Source of the DNA: Mytilus trossulus
Lineage: Eukaryota; Mollusca; Bivalvia; Mytilida; Mytilidae
Direction: 5' to 3'
NCBI RefSeq assembly: GCF_036588685.1
Contig: NC_086382.1
Location: forward strand, 64,712,929 to 64,776,928
DNA: 64,000 nucleotides
Notes under the pieces: generated by a model
What the model was told of the DNA's origin: nothing
Database searches by the model: none
The model's input: only the letters and a program-made list of their open reading frames with translations
In this document: positions 46,454 through 59,400 of the stretch, in pieces
Position numbering within the stretch: position 1 is the stretch's first letter
Layout of the letters: the number at the start of each line of letters is the position of its first letter
Program-made: the position numbers and the translations under genes

Positions 46454-46682
46454 AGATTATCGTTGATCATCTGAACGAGATTGATTTTCTCGCTTGAGCT
46501 GGTACAGCGAAAGTGAGAAAAGCAATCGAGTTGAGATGACCAATGATAATCTCTTTATCGCTATTTTACCTATGACGACGTTGTCAATTTCATGTCAATT
46601 CCGTTAGCAACGCAACGTAGCCTTAGTTTTTAGCGCTAATTTTTCCATCTCAAGCGAGAAGCATGATATGAAAATTATCACA
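46454..46682. mobile_element. Inverted-repeat element with a third arm copy
   Basis: AGATTATCGTTGATCATCT...TTTTCTCGCTTGAGCTGG (46454-46503) pairs with 46506-46552, forming a 99-bp hairpin. A further inverse copy of the inner part ('ccatctcaagcgagaagcat') lies at about 46648-46682. The element may therefore be a composite or a deleted longer MITE. Confidence 0.75.
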
Positions 46683-46924
46683 AAAAAAGATCAAAGGAAA
46701 AATTCACAAAATAGCGATAATACATGAATATTTTACATTTCAGGACATTTGTTTTAATGAATATTGCTTTCAATATAAAGCCAGTTTAAATTTCCTTTCT
46801 ATATCGTAGGGTTGTTTAAAGTGTATTCCCAACCAGTAACACTCGTTTGAAATTGCATATGCGCTAGAAACCTTGAAATGTTTGTATTTTTTTAAAGAGC
46901 ATTGGCTGTCGAATTCATGTTCCC

Positions 46925-47222
46925 CAATTCTGTATGTATATGCAAGTCCGGATCCTGTAATTCAGTGGTTGTCGTTTGTTGCTGTGCTGCATATTTGTTT
47001 ATCCTTCATGTTTTTTGTAAATGGATTAGGCAGTCAGTTTTCTCGTTTGAATTTTCCTACATTTGTCATTGCGATGCCTTTTATTGTTGACAATGCGTTA
47101 TGAGCTTTGGTCATTGTTGAAGGACGTACGGTGACCTATAGTTGTTTGTATATGTGTCATTTTGTCTCTTGTTAAGAGTTGTCTCACTGGCAATCATACC
47201 ACATTTTACTGTTTTTTTTTAT
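46925..47222 (+). repeat. Dispersed repeat family A, 3' half
   Basis: 'cctgtaattcagtggttgtc', 'cctatagttgtttgtatatg' and 'caatcataccacatttt' match the long copy. Short open frames here are repeat-derived. Confidence 0.88.
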
Positions 47223-48182
47223 ATAAAATAACAATTTACAAAAAAGGCATGGGCTCGATAAAATGTATCATCGTTTCATGTGTACTTAAGTATAGACGCC
47301 ATCGAGTTTACATATAAAGACTGTTGACAGTCATATAAGCAATATAAATATAAATATTGATATAAGAATATGGCGAACTCGTGCAATTGGATTTTTTCTA
47401 TGTCTGTTTAATTTCATTTCATAGGTTAAGACTATATGTTAATTATCAATTTTACCTGAATATAAATGACTTTTCGTAGATCGAATCAGTCAATCAAATG
47501 ATTTAACTTAGTTTCGCTTAAAGTACTGACATTCTGTACCCTTTGATAACTGAACACACATAATTTATGATAAATCCATCTTTAGCTAACGGGTTAAATA
47601 GAATGTCACATGAATACGAATGCGGTCGAACTATTCACTTATACGTGAATAACTCATCATCTATGTTTCTTATCTTATTTTGACACAATTGAACCATACT
47701 GGCTGCTAAAAGAGGATATTGTTTTCACTTTTTTACTTTCATCAATGCTTGATAATTTTGTTTTTAAAATTATTTCAATATCTCGTATCGAGTGCCCCTT
47801 TACGTGGGTGTTAATATGGTTCGGAAAACAATTTGCGTTGCGTAAAACAATTTTGTATCTTATATAATTCGACCATTGAAATAGATTGATAATGATTTAT
47901 TTACAAGATAATAGTATTACTCATTTTTTTTGTCTGTGTTATGTCGTATCTATTCCATGGTAGACAGCAAGTACAGAGAATACAGGAATTTTAAGAGTTA
48001 TATATTCTACATAATAGACTTATCTAGACGGATATCATACAGATATTTGGTGATAAAATAATTATTTTATAAAACTATTAGGAAAGTTGACTGAGAACTT
48101 TCCCGACGTGATCGCTGATCTCATAAAACTGTTATGCAAACGATATACATGTTTTTTAATGGTTTTGTCTGCATTCCTTTGA
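47223..48182. other. Gene-free stretch before the GPCR 3' end
   Basis: AT-rich, nothing recognised. It may include 3' untranslated sequence of the GPCR if the nearer polyadenylation signal is not used. Confidence 0.45.
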
Positions 48183-48188
48183 TTTATT
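48183..48188 (-). promoter_or_regulatory. Candidate polyadenylation signal of the GPCR gene
   Basis: TTTATT on the + strand is AATAAA on the - strand, about 77 bases after the GPCR stop codon. It would give a very short 3' UTR. The hexamer is common by chance here. Confidence 0.4.
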
Positions 48189-48264
48189 GTATGACAAATC
48201 ACCGGTGAGTGGCTAGGCGTGATATGAAAGACGAGAGTTGATCTCAAGACACAATGGTGCGACA

Positions 48265-49413
48265 TTACATGGTTTTCTCAATAACAATCTCTATTGCTCT
48301 TCCATTGTCAGTTTGTTGACTAACTGTTTGCATTTCAGAGAGAGAAGAACTTCGAAATAATCTTTTACATATGAAAGTTTGTTTCAGCGCTCTCCAAATC
48401 TCTTTTCTATATGGCCTTGACCCTAAGATATACAGTATTGGTTTGATAGAATATGAAATTGTTTGAAACAATTGTGCAATTAAAATCATTTCTGGGGGCT
48501 GCATTATCATAAGCACTCGGAACACTCCGTTTGTAATACTGAGAAAAAATGTAACGTAGGCCACTAACAAGAGTAACCCTGATGTTTTGTATTCCTTATC
48601 CTGCGGCACATATGCTGTTTGACGTCTGTGTAATCTAAAACCTGTTGATCTATTTCTTTTATAAAATTGCCATGTTTTGACACCTATAAGGCACGAAAGA
48701 CAAAATATTAGCACATACGGAATCACCGAGACCACAACCGCATCAACTTTATTCAATTTGTTCCATGTTTCAAATAACTCATTCTCTGGCCATGGGTAGC
48801 AATACATGTAAGGGTAATCTGACCCAACAGTCCATGTAACATAATGATAACAGACAACGGCAAGAATCGCTAATCCGATGATTACACATTTAGCACGGAA
48901 AACAGTACAAAAATGGGCCTTCTTTGATGGCCAATATAATCCAATGAATTTCTCTATAACAAGTGAAGCCACATACCATATCGACAAAAACGTACAAATA
49001 TGATTAACATACATAATCAACGGACACAGGCCGTGCACGTGGTACACACTTACTCCCCACTTTGTCAAATTTGTACACAATGTTGACAATAAGTATCCAA
49101 TATCTACGATTGATATTGCTGAAAAATATCTAGACGTTGATACTTTTCGCAGTTTTGACTTTGTAAATATATAAAAACTCACTACATTCCCAATTACTCC
49201 AAAAATTATGATGAATAAAAACGCCCATCGGTTAAATTCCATTATATCTAACAACAGCTGACTCGGTGGTGGCGGTGGCATAAATCCTTGATAGTAATCG
49301 TCAGTTTTATTATATAGCACCATCACTGGAATTTTTGTATCATTCATACTGGTATGGTTGTATGATCCAACATAATAACTTCCCATCTCGTAATTGTTAG
49401 GGGGCAGACTCAT
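48265..49413 (-). CDS. Class A (rhodopsin-like) GPCR, probable peptide receptor, single exon
   Basis: An intact frame of 382 residues with the layout of a rhodopsin-class receptor in the plasma membrane. The N-terminus (1-60) has sequons at N19, N24 and N35 and a PPPPP run at 46-50. TM1 is about 62-83 with GN at 75-76. TM2 is about 95-112 with Asp104. TM3 is about 130-153, starting at Cys130, which can pair with Cys205 in the second extracellular loop. TM4 is about 174-195. TM5 is about 225-246 with Pro232. TM6 is about 279-302 and TM7 about 311-330. The basic tail after TM7 (RPYRKEIWRALK) suggests helix 8. Two signatures are unusual: the DRY position reads EKF (154-156) and NPxxY reads KPILY (324-328). 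Overall it resembles the large lophotrochozoan sets of orphan peptide receptors (FMRFamide/SPR-like). The ligand cannot be told from sequence. The first in-frame Met gives a complete N-terminus, and no intron is needed. Confidence 0.93.
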   Translation of the reverse strand: MSLPPNNYEMGSYYVGSYNHTSMNDTKIPVMVLYNKTDDYYQGFMPPPPPSQLLLDIMEFNRWAFLFIIIFGVIGNVVSFYIFTKSKLRKVSTSRYFSAISIVDIGYLLSTLCTNLTKWGVSVYHVHGLCPLIMYVNHICTFLSIWYVASLVIEKFIGLYWPSKKAHFCTVFRAKCVIIGLAILAVVCYHYVTWTVGSDYPYMYCYPWPENELFETWNKLNKVDAVVVSVIPYVLIFCLSCLIGVKTWQFYKRNRSTGFRLHRRQTAYVPQDKEYKTSGLLLLVAYVTFFLSITNGVFRVLMIMQPPEMILIAQLFQTISYSIKPILYILGSRPYRKEIWRALKQTFICKRLFRSSSLSEMQTVSQQTDNGRAIEIVIEKTM

Positions 49414-50190
49414 CTCGTAGTAAATGTCTTATCTAAGTCTCAAATTAAATCATTTCCTGATTTTACAATATAAACGAAGAGTGTAATGATAGCGTCATTA
49501 CAATGATTTCTCTATCACTTCTTGTCTACTTTAGCGATGATCGTCGTTTAGGAATCTGAAATGACAAAAAACTCTCAATTATAAAGGATCATTGTACTTT
49601 AAAATAGTTTGAAATGTAGAAAAGGGGCGTATAAAATAAAAATTGCAATAAATGCTGGAAAAAAAGACACCTGTCTAAAAGTACAGATCTTATGTCATTT
49701 CTTTGCACAAATCAATTAAATGTAAAGATTTAACCATCACAATTAACAGTTAGGTTTTCTTTCTATCGTTTCTTTCCCTAGAAAAGGTCGTTCTAATTAT
49801 ATATGTGACTATTTGTAAAGACATAACTAAGTTTGAACACAATTCCAAATAACATTTTCAGTTGTTTAACGTACGGCAACACATTTTTATTGACATCTGG
49901 AGTAATGCCACTTTGTCCTGTATATTTGAACACGATCCTAATTGTTGTTTAAGAAAAGACATATGACCATCTTAAACCTATTTCGTCTGATAGTTGCTTG
50001 TTATGTGTCCTTTTGGCTAGGATGTATACATATATAGACATATCCAGTCATACATATACCATCGCATTCAATAATAAGAGTAGTTCTATAATAGTATCGC
50101 AATATTGAACCATTTGAGTGAGAAAAAGAAATATTTCAGAACCTAAGTACTTAACCCTCCTTTTCCTGTGAAACTCAAAATTTCAATACT
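49414..50190. other. Upstream region of the GPCR
   Basis: It should hold the 5' UTR and promoter. I see no convincing TATA or initiator arrangement and no other feature. Confidence 0.4.
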
Positions 50191-50194
50191 TTCA

Positions 50195-50345
50195 TCTACA
50201 AGAAATGGGACAAAGGATACCGGACGGTCATTCATACTTATGGACAAAAAATAAACTGACAACGCCATGGCTAAAAAATAAAGCGGCAAACAGACAAATA
50301 ATAATACACAAGACACAACATAAAACAAATTAAGACTAAGCAACT
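50195..50345 (+). repeat. Dispersed repeat family B, 5' fragment
   Basis: 'gggacaaaggatacc', 'aaaaataaactgacaacgcc' and 'acacaagacacaacata' match about 12445-12590. Confidence 0.8.
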
Positions 50346-51669
50346 AGAACCCACATATGACGTGTTCCTATATGATAATGTTCGTTCTGAACTTGCATTG
50401 GTTTCTTGCATCTGTCATTAAACAAATGAACAGTCATTCAAGTAATCGAGGAAAAAGATACTATAATTGCTAAGAGGTCTTAAACAAATGGTTATAACTG
50501 TGACCAATTATCATGCTTGTAGAAATTGTGACGAGATAAACATAGGTTGACTTATTTTTTTATTTTAAATCGATCTTAAAAAATCCAGCGGTGATGTCTT
50601 AATTGTTTTTGTTTTAAATTACAAAAAAAGGGATCCTGATTTTAGCTTTTAATCTTTTTTCGACTGTTGTATTTTTTAACAAATGTATTACATTAGAAGA
50701 AGACCGTTTCAAGTATAAGGTTAAAGCGCTAATTTACTGAAAATTGACTACGTCATTCGTGAAGACATTTACAAAATTATATACTTATATTTCATTTTAT
50801 CATGAATGCTATACATCTGATCCGTTTATTGTTTAAATCCTTGTTTTAAGTATATATTAGCAGATTAAGATTTCAATTACAAAATAATACGGGGGAAAAC
50901 AGTGTCAGACAATCACCTACAACTGACACCCAAGTTACTCTGCAAAATAATAATTGTCTGAAAACTCGATCAATTGACTGACGTGAGAAAAAAAGGGTTA
51001 TGGTAGAACTATTTAAAACCCGAAAAACAAAGATGTGAACAATAATTCTGGCATGAAAAAAATGTGAAAAACCGACAAAGAGAAACTTACAGCTTGGAAT
51101 GTACTAAAGAAAAAAAAAGAGTATATAACATGACAGAAAATAACCAAAATAAAACTATTTTTAGCATAATTAAATTAATTCGACAACTGAATATAATAAA
51201 GCCGACACGTAAAATGAGTAAAATGATGATTAAAAAGACTAGAATGATCAGCATCAATATGTGCAAGTTCTGTTAAAATATTTGTTTCTAGCATTCAATT
51301 GAATTCGGTCATAATAACTTCCACTGCCATTGTTGTAATAACTGATCGTGCGAGAATGTCGCATTAAATTGATTGATTTCTACTAAATACTTTTTCCAGT
51401 TAGTTCATTTCTACATATTTCATATTTGTTTTAATGGAAAAAAAGTATTTATAGTGTGTACTCAGTGTTTAACTAATTCATTAACATAAATGGCAACACT
51501 CAAAGTGCATTATCGCTATTTCCCCCTCTTTCAATGTTTTGTAAATTGATAGGAAAAACAATAAAGAATCATTATCGCTAATGATGGCTTGGAATTCAAA
51601 TGTAAGAGTTTTTGTAATCTGTAAAGTTGCACTATTTCATGCCGATTAACAATTATGTCTATTGATTAT
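50346..51669. other. Gene-free stretch, nothing recognised
   Basis: A 70-codon frame at 51064-51276 is Lys-rich low-complexity sequence and is not called. Confidence 0.45.
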
Positions 51670-51950
51670 TTAAGGTGGTACCCAACACTTTCACTAAAAT
51701 TAATTTGGCTCGTTTAATTTTCATAAAATTTTGTCAAAGTATCTTCTTTGACCTTTTAACAAAAATATTAAAATATAAAAAAAATTGAACCAACCGTTTC
51801 GTCAGAAAAATTACACTGGTTATATAGCAATTTGACAAACACCAATTTTGATCATTGAGAAGCTTAATATTCCTTTTACAACAAAACGTAATTAAAACGT
51901 TGAGCTGACTTTACAGAGTTATCTCCCTGTAGTGTTAGGTACTACCTTAA
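51670..51950. mobile_element. TTAA-flanked MITE (about 280 bp)
   Basis: Ends are TTAAGGTGGTACCCAACAC and GTGTTAGGTACTACCTTAA, inverted copies of each other with two mismatches. Terminal TTAA on both sides fits the piggyBac-type target site (inference). I recall this as an abundant mussel element. There is no coding frame. Confidence 0.85.
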
Positions 51951-52349
51951 CATTTAAAAAGAAGTTTTATCTCGATGAAAAATAATAATTTATGTTTTAT
52001 CTATTAACATAACACAGTATAAAAGATCACGTTCATAATGTAAGTTCGTCACGTAGTATTTTCACCTCTGCGTGCATGTGACATCAACTATTTTCTCCTA
52101 GAACGTCTGATATTCAAATTTTTGTCACCCATTCATTCTTTCGTAATTGTACTTTGAGTTACATGTTTCCTTATAATTGTAAATGGCTAGTATATAATAT
52201 TGATGCGAAACTCTGGATTATGTAAAGCATTGATTTTAGCTACAAGGTACAAGACACAACTGATTACAGGTACAATCATCGAGCCATGTGAAAATATAGG
52301 TTTAAGATTAAAAAGAAACACCAACAAACATCAGCAAAACGACAACATA

Positions 52350-52445
52350 CAGCAGCAAAAAGAATATAACAAAAAATTCGAACTCCAAGGAAAATTCAAA
52401 TTGGAAAGATTCTTATCAAATGGCAAAATCAGAAGCTCAAAAGTT
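52350..52445 (-). repeat. Dispersed repeat family C, 3' fragment
   Basis: 'cgaactccaaggaaaattca' and 'atggcaaaatcagaagctca' are shared with 36240-36305 and 59590-59660. The 82-codon frame at 52200-52448 overlaps it and is not called. Confidence 0.8.
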
Positions 52446-55400
52446 TAACAAATGATACAAAATAAGAATTAAACTCAAGATTGGACACCTCCTGTAAAAT
52501 CAAAAAGGATCATTGATGTGTGAATATGAAATGCTTACTTATTTATTTCACAAGCAGCACCTAAGTTGATCTATCAATATATATTTTGAGAAAAATAAAT
52601 TGACAGTTATTACTTAAAACTGATAGTAAAATATCTAGTTGATAAATGTTTGATTTCTTTATTTGAGATTGATGTCACTGATAGAATTTTCATCAGGTTT
52701 TTCCAAATTCCTGTCTGCTTATATCTTACATTAAATTTTTGGAATGTTTTTGAAACAATTGCAAGATCCTGCCTGATGCTACTTCCAAGAATATTTTTGC
52801 AGTAAGGTCTTTCAGATGTCATCGCACGTGTTCTTGCTTATTTTTTTTTATCAACATTTGTATGCTTCTTTTATTATAAAATGTACTTGTCTTTATGCAC
52901 TCGTTTACTCTCCAAACTGTAAATTTATAACATTCTTGTCGTATGTTGTAAAAAGGATTTCATGCAAAAAAAAAACGTAATTAAATGCTTGAATGGGTTA
53001 GGTATTATAATACAACTAATGTAAGCATAACCATGATATTAAAATAGAAATGATGAAAAGACCTACAATTTCAACTCGCTTGGGTAAGTGGCAATTGTTA
53101 ATTTTTTTTAGCCGATTTAATTATAAAAATTGACGTCAAGTATTTCAAATTTTTGAGTTCAATGTTTCTGGTAAAGGTAAAACTGGAAAGCACTTCAGAA
53201 TGCCCAACTTTTATAAATCGTATTTTCATTAATAAACAGTTTAATAAATCATTTTTGAAATCACTTCTGACACTATGGCCTTCAACGGCTATTTGATTGA
53301 TTAATTTGTTTACGGTTTCTATTTGTGTAATCTGATAGCAGATTATCCCGTGCAAGTTTTAATCACTCCATGTTATTCTATTGATTTGGGTGAAATTCAT
53401 ATCCCTCGCCCAAACAAGCAGAAATTAGAATACTATGGACCTGCCTTTGAAGCAGGTACTTGACTTAAATATTTGTTTTGAGGTGGAACTCCTCCCTCTG
53501 CATGGATTATCAAAGTCCTTTTTGTTATGATTACAAATTAATTGTCGAATTGCACAATAACAAAATAATAATATTTTAAGAAATCATATTTAACATAATA
53601 ACCTCACCTATTATATTGATTGAGGTAGACTAAAAAAAGTAAAAGCAATATCACAACCAAAAAATAAAACCGCATTTTTTGTCCTTTTTTTTTTAAAGCA
53701 ACCTTCAGCAAACTTGCATCTTTTCGAAAATAAGTGTTTTAGAAGGTTAACGACATTTACTTTCCTGTCAAAGAACATTTAATGGACATTTGTTAGTCTT
53801 CTATGAATTATAATTACTGACAAACAACTTTGCATCAGCATTCACAGGATATTCACTTGTATTCAGACTGTTAAATAGAAACAAATAATTATAACGCTAA
53901 AAATGTATACCAGTCGTGTATAGAAATTATGTTTTTTTTCCAAAGAAGCGTTCTTTAAATACATGGACAATTAAAACAAAAACCAATTATAGTAAACTAT
54001 ATACAACTGCACAATCTAACAATTTTCATCAAATTATACTGTTACTGTTTTTGGACTAGTCTTCTATGTAAAACTTAAACCAGATTCGATTGTTTCAGAA
54101 ATTCAGCAATGAAAGTGCTTCATCTAATAAGGGGCTTAAATGTTTATATCTTCGAGGTTACGAAATATAAATCATTTCATTTAAAAAAATGTATAATCAA
54201 GTTGATACATTTGTGGATATGTTAAAGGGATACAACCATGTTCAACCCAACTCAACCCACCTAAAGAATTTTTATTGCCATCTTCTAGACTGCGTCAATA
54301 CAATTTCTTGTTAGTGCAGAAATTCAAAACGCAATCTGTTTTGCAAATAACAATACACGTTGTGTTTTTGAAGTACTGGTCTTATTCTATTGATAAATCT
54401 ACCATAATAAACAGGATTTCAATTCCACAATTCCAACTTTTTTGTGAGTCTGTAATGTTCCGAGTAAAATAAGAAAGATTCGACGTATCATTCAATAGTG
54501 ATTGTCTCTGTTGAAGTTAAGCTTTGTTTAACAATTTGAAACAAGGGTTATGATCAGCATTAGATCTATAAAAACTTCCTATATTAACCATTCGATAACA
54601 AATGTGTCCGAAAAAACGATAAATGTATTGGTTTTTTGTTATGAAAAGGTTTTCCACTAACCCTAGTATCAACCCCCTTCTAACTAGATTAGTGGGGAAA
54701 GATTATCAGAACATGTGAACTACACAATTAGTAGCTAAGAATAAAACCACAAATCTAATAATTGTGTAATTAAACAACAATTCTTGCAGCTGCGTTATTA
54801 TTATTTCACATAGAAATATAAGCCAAATTACTAGTAAAACATTATCATTTTCATGAAATGAATATTTCAAGCATCTTCAATACCCTGCAGTTGTGATATT
54901 AATGCTGACTTAGATTAGTGAATTTGTACATCTTCTGCGTGGCATTGTTCGCACACCATTATGATTATTTAAATATATTTGTTTAATATAACTTATGATC
55001 ATAAACATATTGTCAATGCCCTTTGGCACTTTTTGTGAAACGTTAAACTTTTCATTGCTTAATAGAAAATTAAAATACTAGATCAAACATGCCAAAAAAA
55101 AAAAGTATTTCTGTATTATCAAAATAAAATTCTTTTAAAAGGGTAATTTTGTGCTCTCTGTAGTTTCCTGATGTTGTACTGTCTTGTTTGTCACGAAAAA
55201 AAATAAACAACGATTTGGTAAATGTTTCCCAATGAATTAATGCTCTGAAAGCAAAGTGCATCTGTCTTTTTTAACTGACAGTAAAAAAGAAGAATAATTT
55301 GAAATTTTACCTCTGAGGAAAACTATACCGTACAATATAAAAAGCTAATAAACAACATTATATGAAGTTGGATAAGATATTTATATTTTTGTTCATAGTA

Positions 55401-57835
55401 GTTTGAAGATTACAGCAGTTCTGAAAAAATAATATCCGTAGAAAACAGCCTTACTCTAATTATAGCAATACCTCATGCAGACTCTTTGTTTGTGATCTTT
55501 CTTTTAAAACATCTGCTTTGATTCTATAGTACATCAAAATGAAAATGAGGTTTGCTGACTATTACTATTTTCAAGGTTGATATGCGACATCTTTCATGCC
55601 CAATTATAATATGATAATGATAGGTATAAAACAATGACATATACATTTTTACATCTATAATTGACAACAATTACCAGGATATGATATGTTTAGAACTGTT
55701 GTCTCTTGTTGGTTCAAAAGTCATAGTGATTGTGAGTTGTTCTTTAATTTATAAGACATATCACATAATGGGCTAAAATAAGTTGAAACGAAGCTAACGC
55801 AGTAAACCAAGGTTTCTTACTGCTCAAAATTCGACGCAAATAATTCTTATATTGACGCATATCACAAAGCAAAAAATGTTATTGCTTACCAAAAAAATTA
55901 ACGAGTTGACTTATATAATGTGTCAGTTGAGTCATTGGTAAGCTCCATTCCAATCAGTATTGGTAAAAGTCGATAGTGTATACACTATCCAGGACACAAT
56001 TTCCTCTTAAATGAGATTGGAAGTTTTTTATTATGTCATATCAGTCATGTTTACCATGAACTTTCAAACTAATATGTCGATAGAACAGATGTAATAGATT
56101 CTATTATTTGATCGTATTAATCTAAATGCAGCTTTATTTGTATAGGATCCATTAAGCGTAAAAGTGAAACTTATGTAATGTATTGCCACGCTCTGGAGGA
56201 CTTTTTTCAACTGGTAATCAACAATAGTCTTTAAAAATTCATAGACAAACTATTTTATTCTGTTTATAACTTCTTTTTTCATTAGTTTCTAATTCAAATT
56301 CAGATAGTTTGATATATGAAATAGAACTTTTCGTTAATGATATATTTAATAATTCCATAGAGGAGTGTAGAAACATAGTGCACTCATATTTAAACGAACT
56401 TCAATATGCAATTATATAAAAAACTATCAGATTTCTAGTAGTTAAAATTAATATTGAATTCATCAAGCTGTTTTTGTTCCATTTTCCACACTGTTAAAAT
56501 ACCTATCGGAATTCACAAGGGATCTATTATTGAAGTGAAATGAAACATCAAACGTATTGCTATATCCTCGAAATCGTTAGTTATATAACAGAAAATGTAA
56601 AGTACGGAAATGTAATCCAATAATTAACAATAATATCTAAAAATTAAAGCAGTTTTTATGCTAATTAATAAAAATAATAGCTTTATATTTTACTTACATT
56701 GTTTTATATATAATTCCTAATAATATAATTGACCTAAAAGTTTAGCACCGGTCATTTGGAAACGAGTAACAACAATGATTGAATGCTACGTGAACATTGA
56801 ATAAAATAAAATTTGAAAACACCTTACCTTGAAACGACAGACTGTTGTAACTAATAAGCCTATCCTTAACGTATTTGTTATTAGTTTAAATAAATACAAA
56901 ATAGTATTTTGATCCAATTTCCTTCAATAACTAGACTAAATGATGGGTATCCTTGGTAAGTGTCAATGTATAAATGATTCCATACTAGAGGTTTGGGTTT
57001 AATTTAAAACCAATGATTACTATCGACACGCACGAGTTTGATTAAAAAGGCTTACTATCGGATTTCGTTATTGCAATGACGACAAATAGTTACTGTGGAC
57101 AAACATAATTTTATAGCTTAAAGGGCGAAACCTGAAAAATGTTGAGAGGTTTAAATGAATGAGGAGAAAAAAGTTATAAAATGGTAGATTTATGTCGTTT
57201 TAGATAAAAAGAATGTTATTTTAAGGTTATATGCTGCCAGATAGGTTTACGTTATGAAAGAAGATTTAATGTATTTATTGGTATTCATACACTAACGTTC
57301 GAAGTTCGGGATTCGAATCATTTTATTGTAGAAAAAGAGGGAGGGGCATAATAAACCACAAGAGTACCAATTTGTTTTCTGATTGAAGGTGACATATGCT
57401 TTTTGTGTCAATCTCAATCCGCAACAGGGGAAAAAAAAACAGAAATAGGAAAAGAATTAAACAAATCTACACTTTTTTCATTACAATCCCAAAAACTGAA
57501 GACTGAGTAAAGAAACAAAAAACTGGAACAAACGGTTTTCCATTTTAAAAAGACGATATTAAGTATAGTCGAAGATGAGCAAATTTTTCCAATTTTACAC
57601 ATTTAGGCAGCAGCTCAAATGATGGGACCAGACAGGCTTAGAAACATGACCCTGTGTTAAACAAGTTTTGTTAGTATATAACTCTTTCGAATAACATATA
57701 TCAGTTTAAGAATCATGAGACATGATTCAAGAAGAGGCAATAATAAAAAACGATTTTGAGACAAGATAACAAACAAAACAAAACAAAACTAAAAAAAAAA
57801 AACCACAAGAATACATGCTTATATAATTAATTATT
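52446..57835. other. Long gene-free stretch, nothing recognised
   Basis: AT-rich. Frames reach at most 85 codons and none has a recognisable domain. One perfect 18-bp palindrome (GATAGTGTATACACTATC) lies at 55972-55989. Confidence 0.45.
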
Positions 57836-57839
57836 AAAG

Positions 57840-57905
57840 GTATCAAGCATAAAATTGATCCGTCAGACGCACGTTGTCGTCTACATACAACTCACCAGTC
57901 AACGT
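57840..57905 (-). repeat. Dispersed repeat family D, fragment
   Basis: 'gtcagacgcacgttgtcgtc' followed by 'aactcaccagt' is the inverse of the 'gacgaaacgcgcgtct' block at 15590. Confidence 0.7.
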
Positions 57906-59400
57906 TATACTATTTTCCTTTTTTATTACAGTATTATTACATTTGCGGCGACGAACAATTTACACTTGAGGCATCATTAAACTCCATATCAACACGAGAC
58001 TAAAACAGTTTCATCAAACTTATCCAACAATGATGTAATAACTGGTAAAAGCTGAAGTACAACCTTAAGACACAGTTTAATACCAGTGTTGAAAAAAAAA
58101 GAAACGGTTCTTTGGACCATTATCTCGTTCACATAATCCAAATAGGTAAGACAATTGCATTACTTTGTCATTTCCATCATTGATGTCGAGTCTAACATCC
58201 CTTTGCTAGTGACAGTAAAGCATAGTTATAATTGTGTAAGCGTCATATTTACAGACTTTACTGAAGTGTCCACTCTTGTGTGCATTGTAGCTTTAGACAA
58301 AATTTTGGTATATCCAGGTCAATACTTGTTACAAAAATTAAATAAACATTATAACACAAGGACCCTCTCAAATGAGGTATTTAAACATGTTGATACAATG
58401 AAATTTTAAAATGAGACAGAAAACTGATTTTTCCTCTCAAACATTGCATTTTTGAAACATTTCTTATAATATGAGAATAAGATTAAGATAGAAATTATAA
58501 TGCTAAATGTTTATTGATATAAAAATAAGAAGATTAAGAACAACCAGACATAAACGTCGACTTGATGTTGATGAAAGTGGTATGTTTTCTTACATAGATC
58601 CCACCCAAATAGTTAGAACAGGAATATCATTGCATTTATCATCTTTATATTTCTTTTCAGAAAATGGAACCTTTTAACCACTACTTTTAGAATTGTCAGG
58701 CGTATGTATTATATTGGCAATATTATTACTTAAATTAATGCCGCATCCCATGACAGATAATGTTTTTCTTTTAATATAACGTGTTTCCGACTTAAATAGT
58801 TCCGGAAACTCAACACTATTTACTATTGGATCAATTCTGGCAGCGCTATATCAGAACCGAAGCGTATTCCATTAATACAAAACTTTCTCAAAAATGTCAA
58901 AATCTGAAGAAATACTCAAATTTTATTACAAAAACCCGTTTGTGTTTAATTGTTTTTTTTTGTGTTTTTTTTTGTGTGTGTCCAAACGATACGTATGTTC
59001 TAAAATCCAAACCTGCATTTTTGGCTTTAAGCAGTGGTACTGAATTGGATAGAACTAGAAAGCCATAACATATTACATAAATTCGACAACTGTTGTTATA
59101 TAGATTTCCTCTTAAAATGACTTATTTTAGAACACATGTCTAGATTATAAATGCACCAAAGTGATTTAAAACTGCTGTTTTGATTATGCCAATTTAGTTT
59201 TATTAATACGATACATAAACATTCAAAAACAAAGCACAGGATCCAATAATTTCAATCCACAAAAAGTATGTCAAAAAGAGGTCATTAGGAAAAATATGTA
59301 GCTTGAAACTTTTTTTTTCAAATTCATTAAAAGGAACGAATTTGTTTTTTAGTTTTTTTAGGGATTCATAAACATACGATGAATTGAATGTTTAAAAAGA
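57906..59400. other. Gene-free stretch, nothing recognised
   Basis: Frames at 58155-58409 (84 codons) and 58826-59068 (80 codons) have no recognised domain. T-rich/TGTG low complexity occurs near 58950-58980. Confidence 0.45.

Noticed and set aside
46873..47103. 76-codon frame with hydrophobic character
   Set aside because: It lies largely in a family A repeat copy; the same region in other copies is not open.
55972..55989. Perfect 18-bp palindrome GATAGTGTATACACTATC
   Set aside because: One isolated short palindrome in 64 kb of AT-rich DNA is weak evidence of function, and nothing around it suggests a regulatory site.
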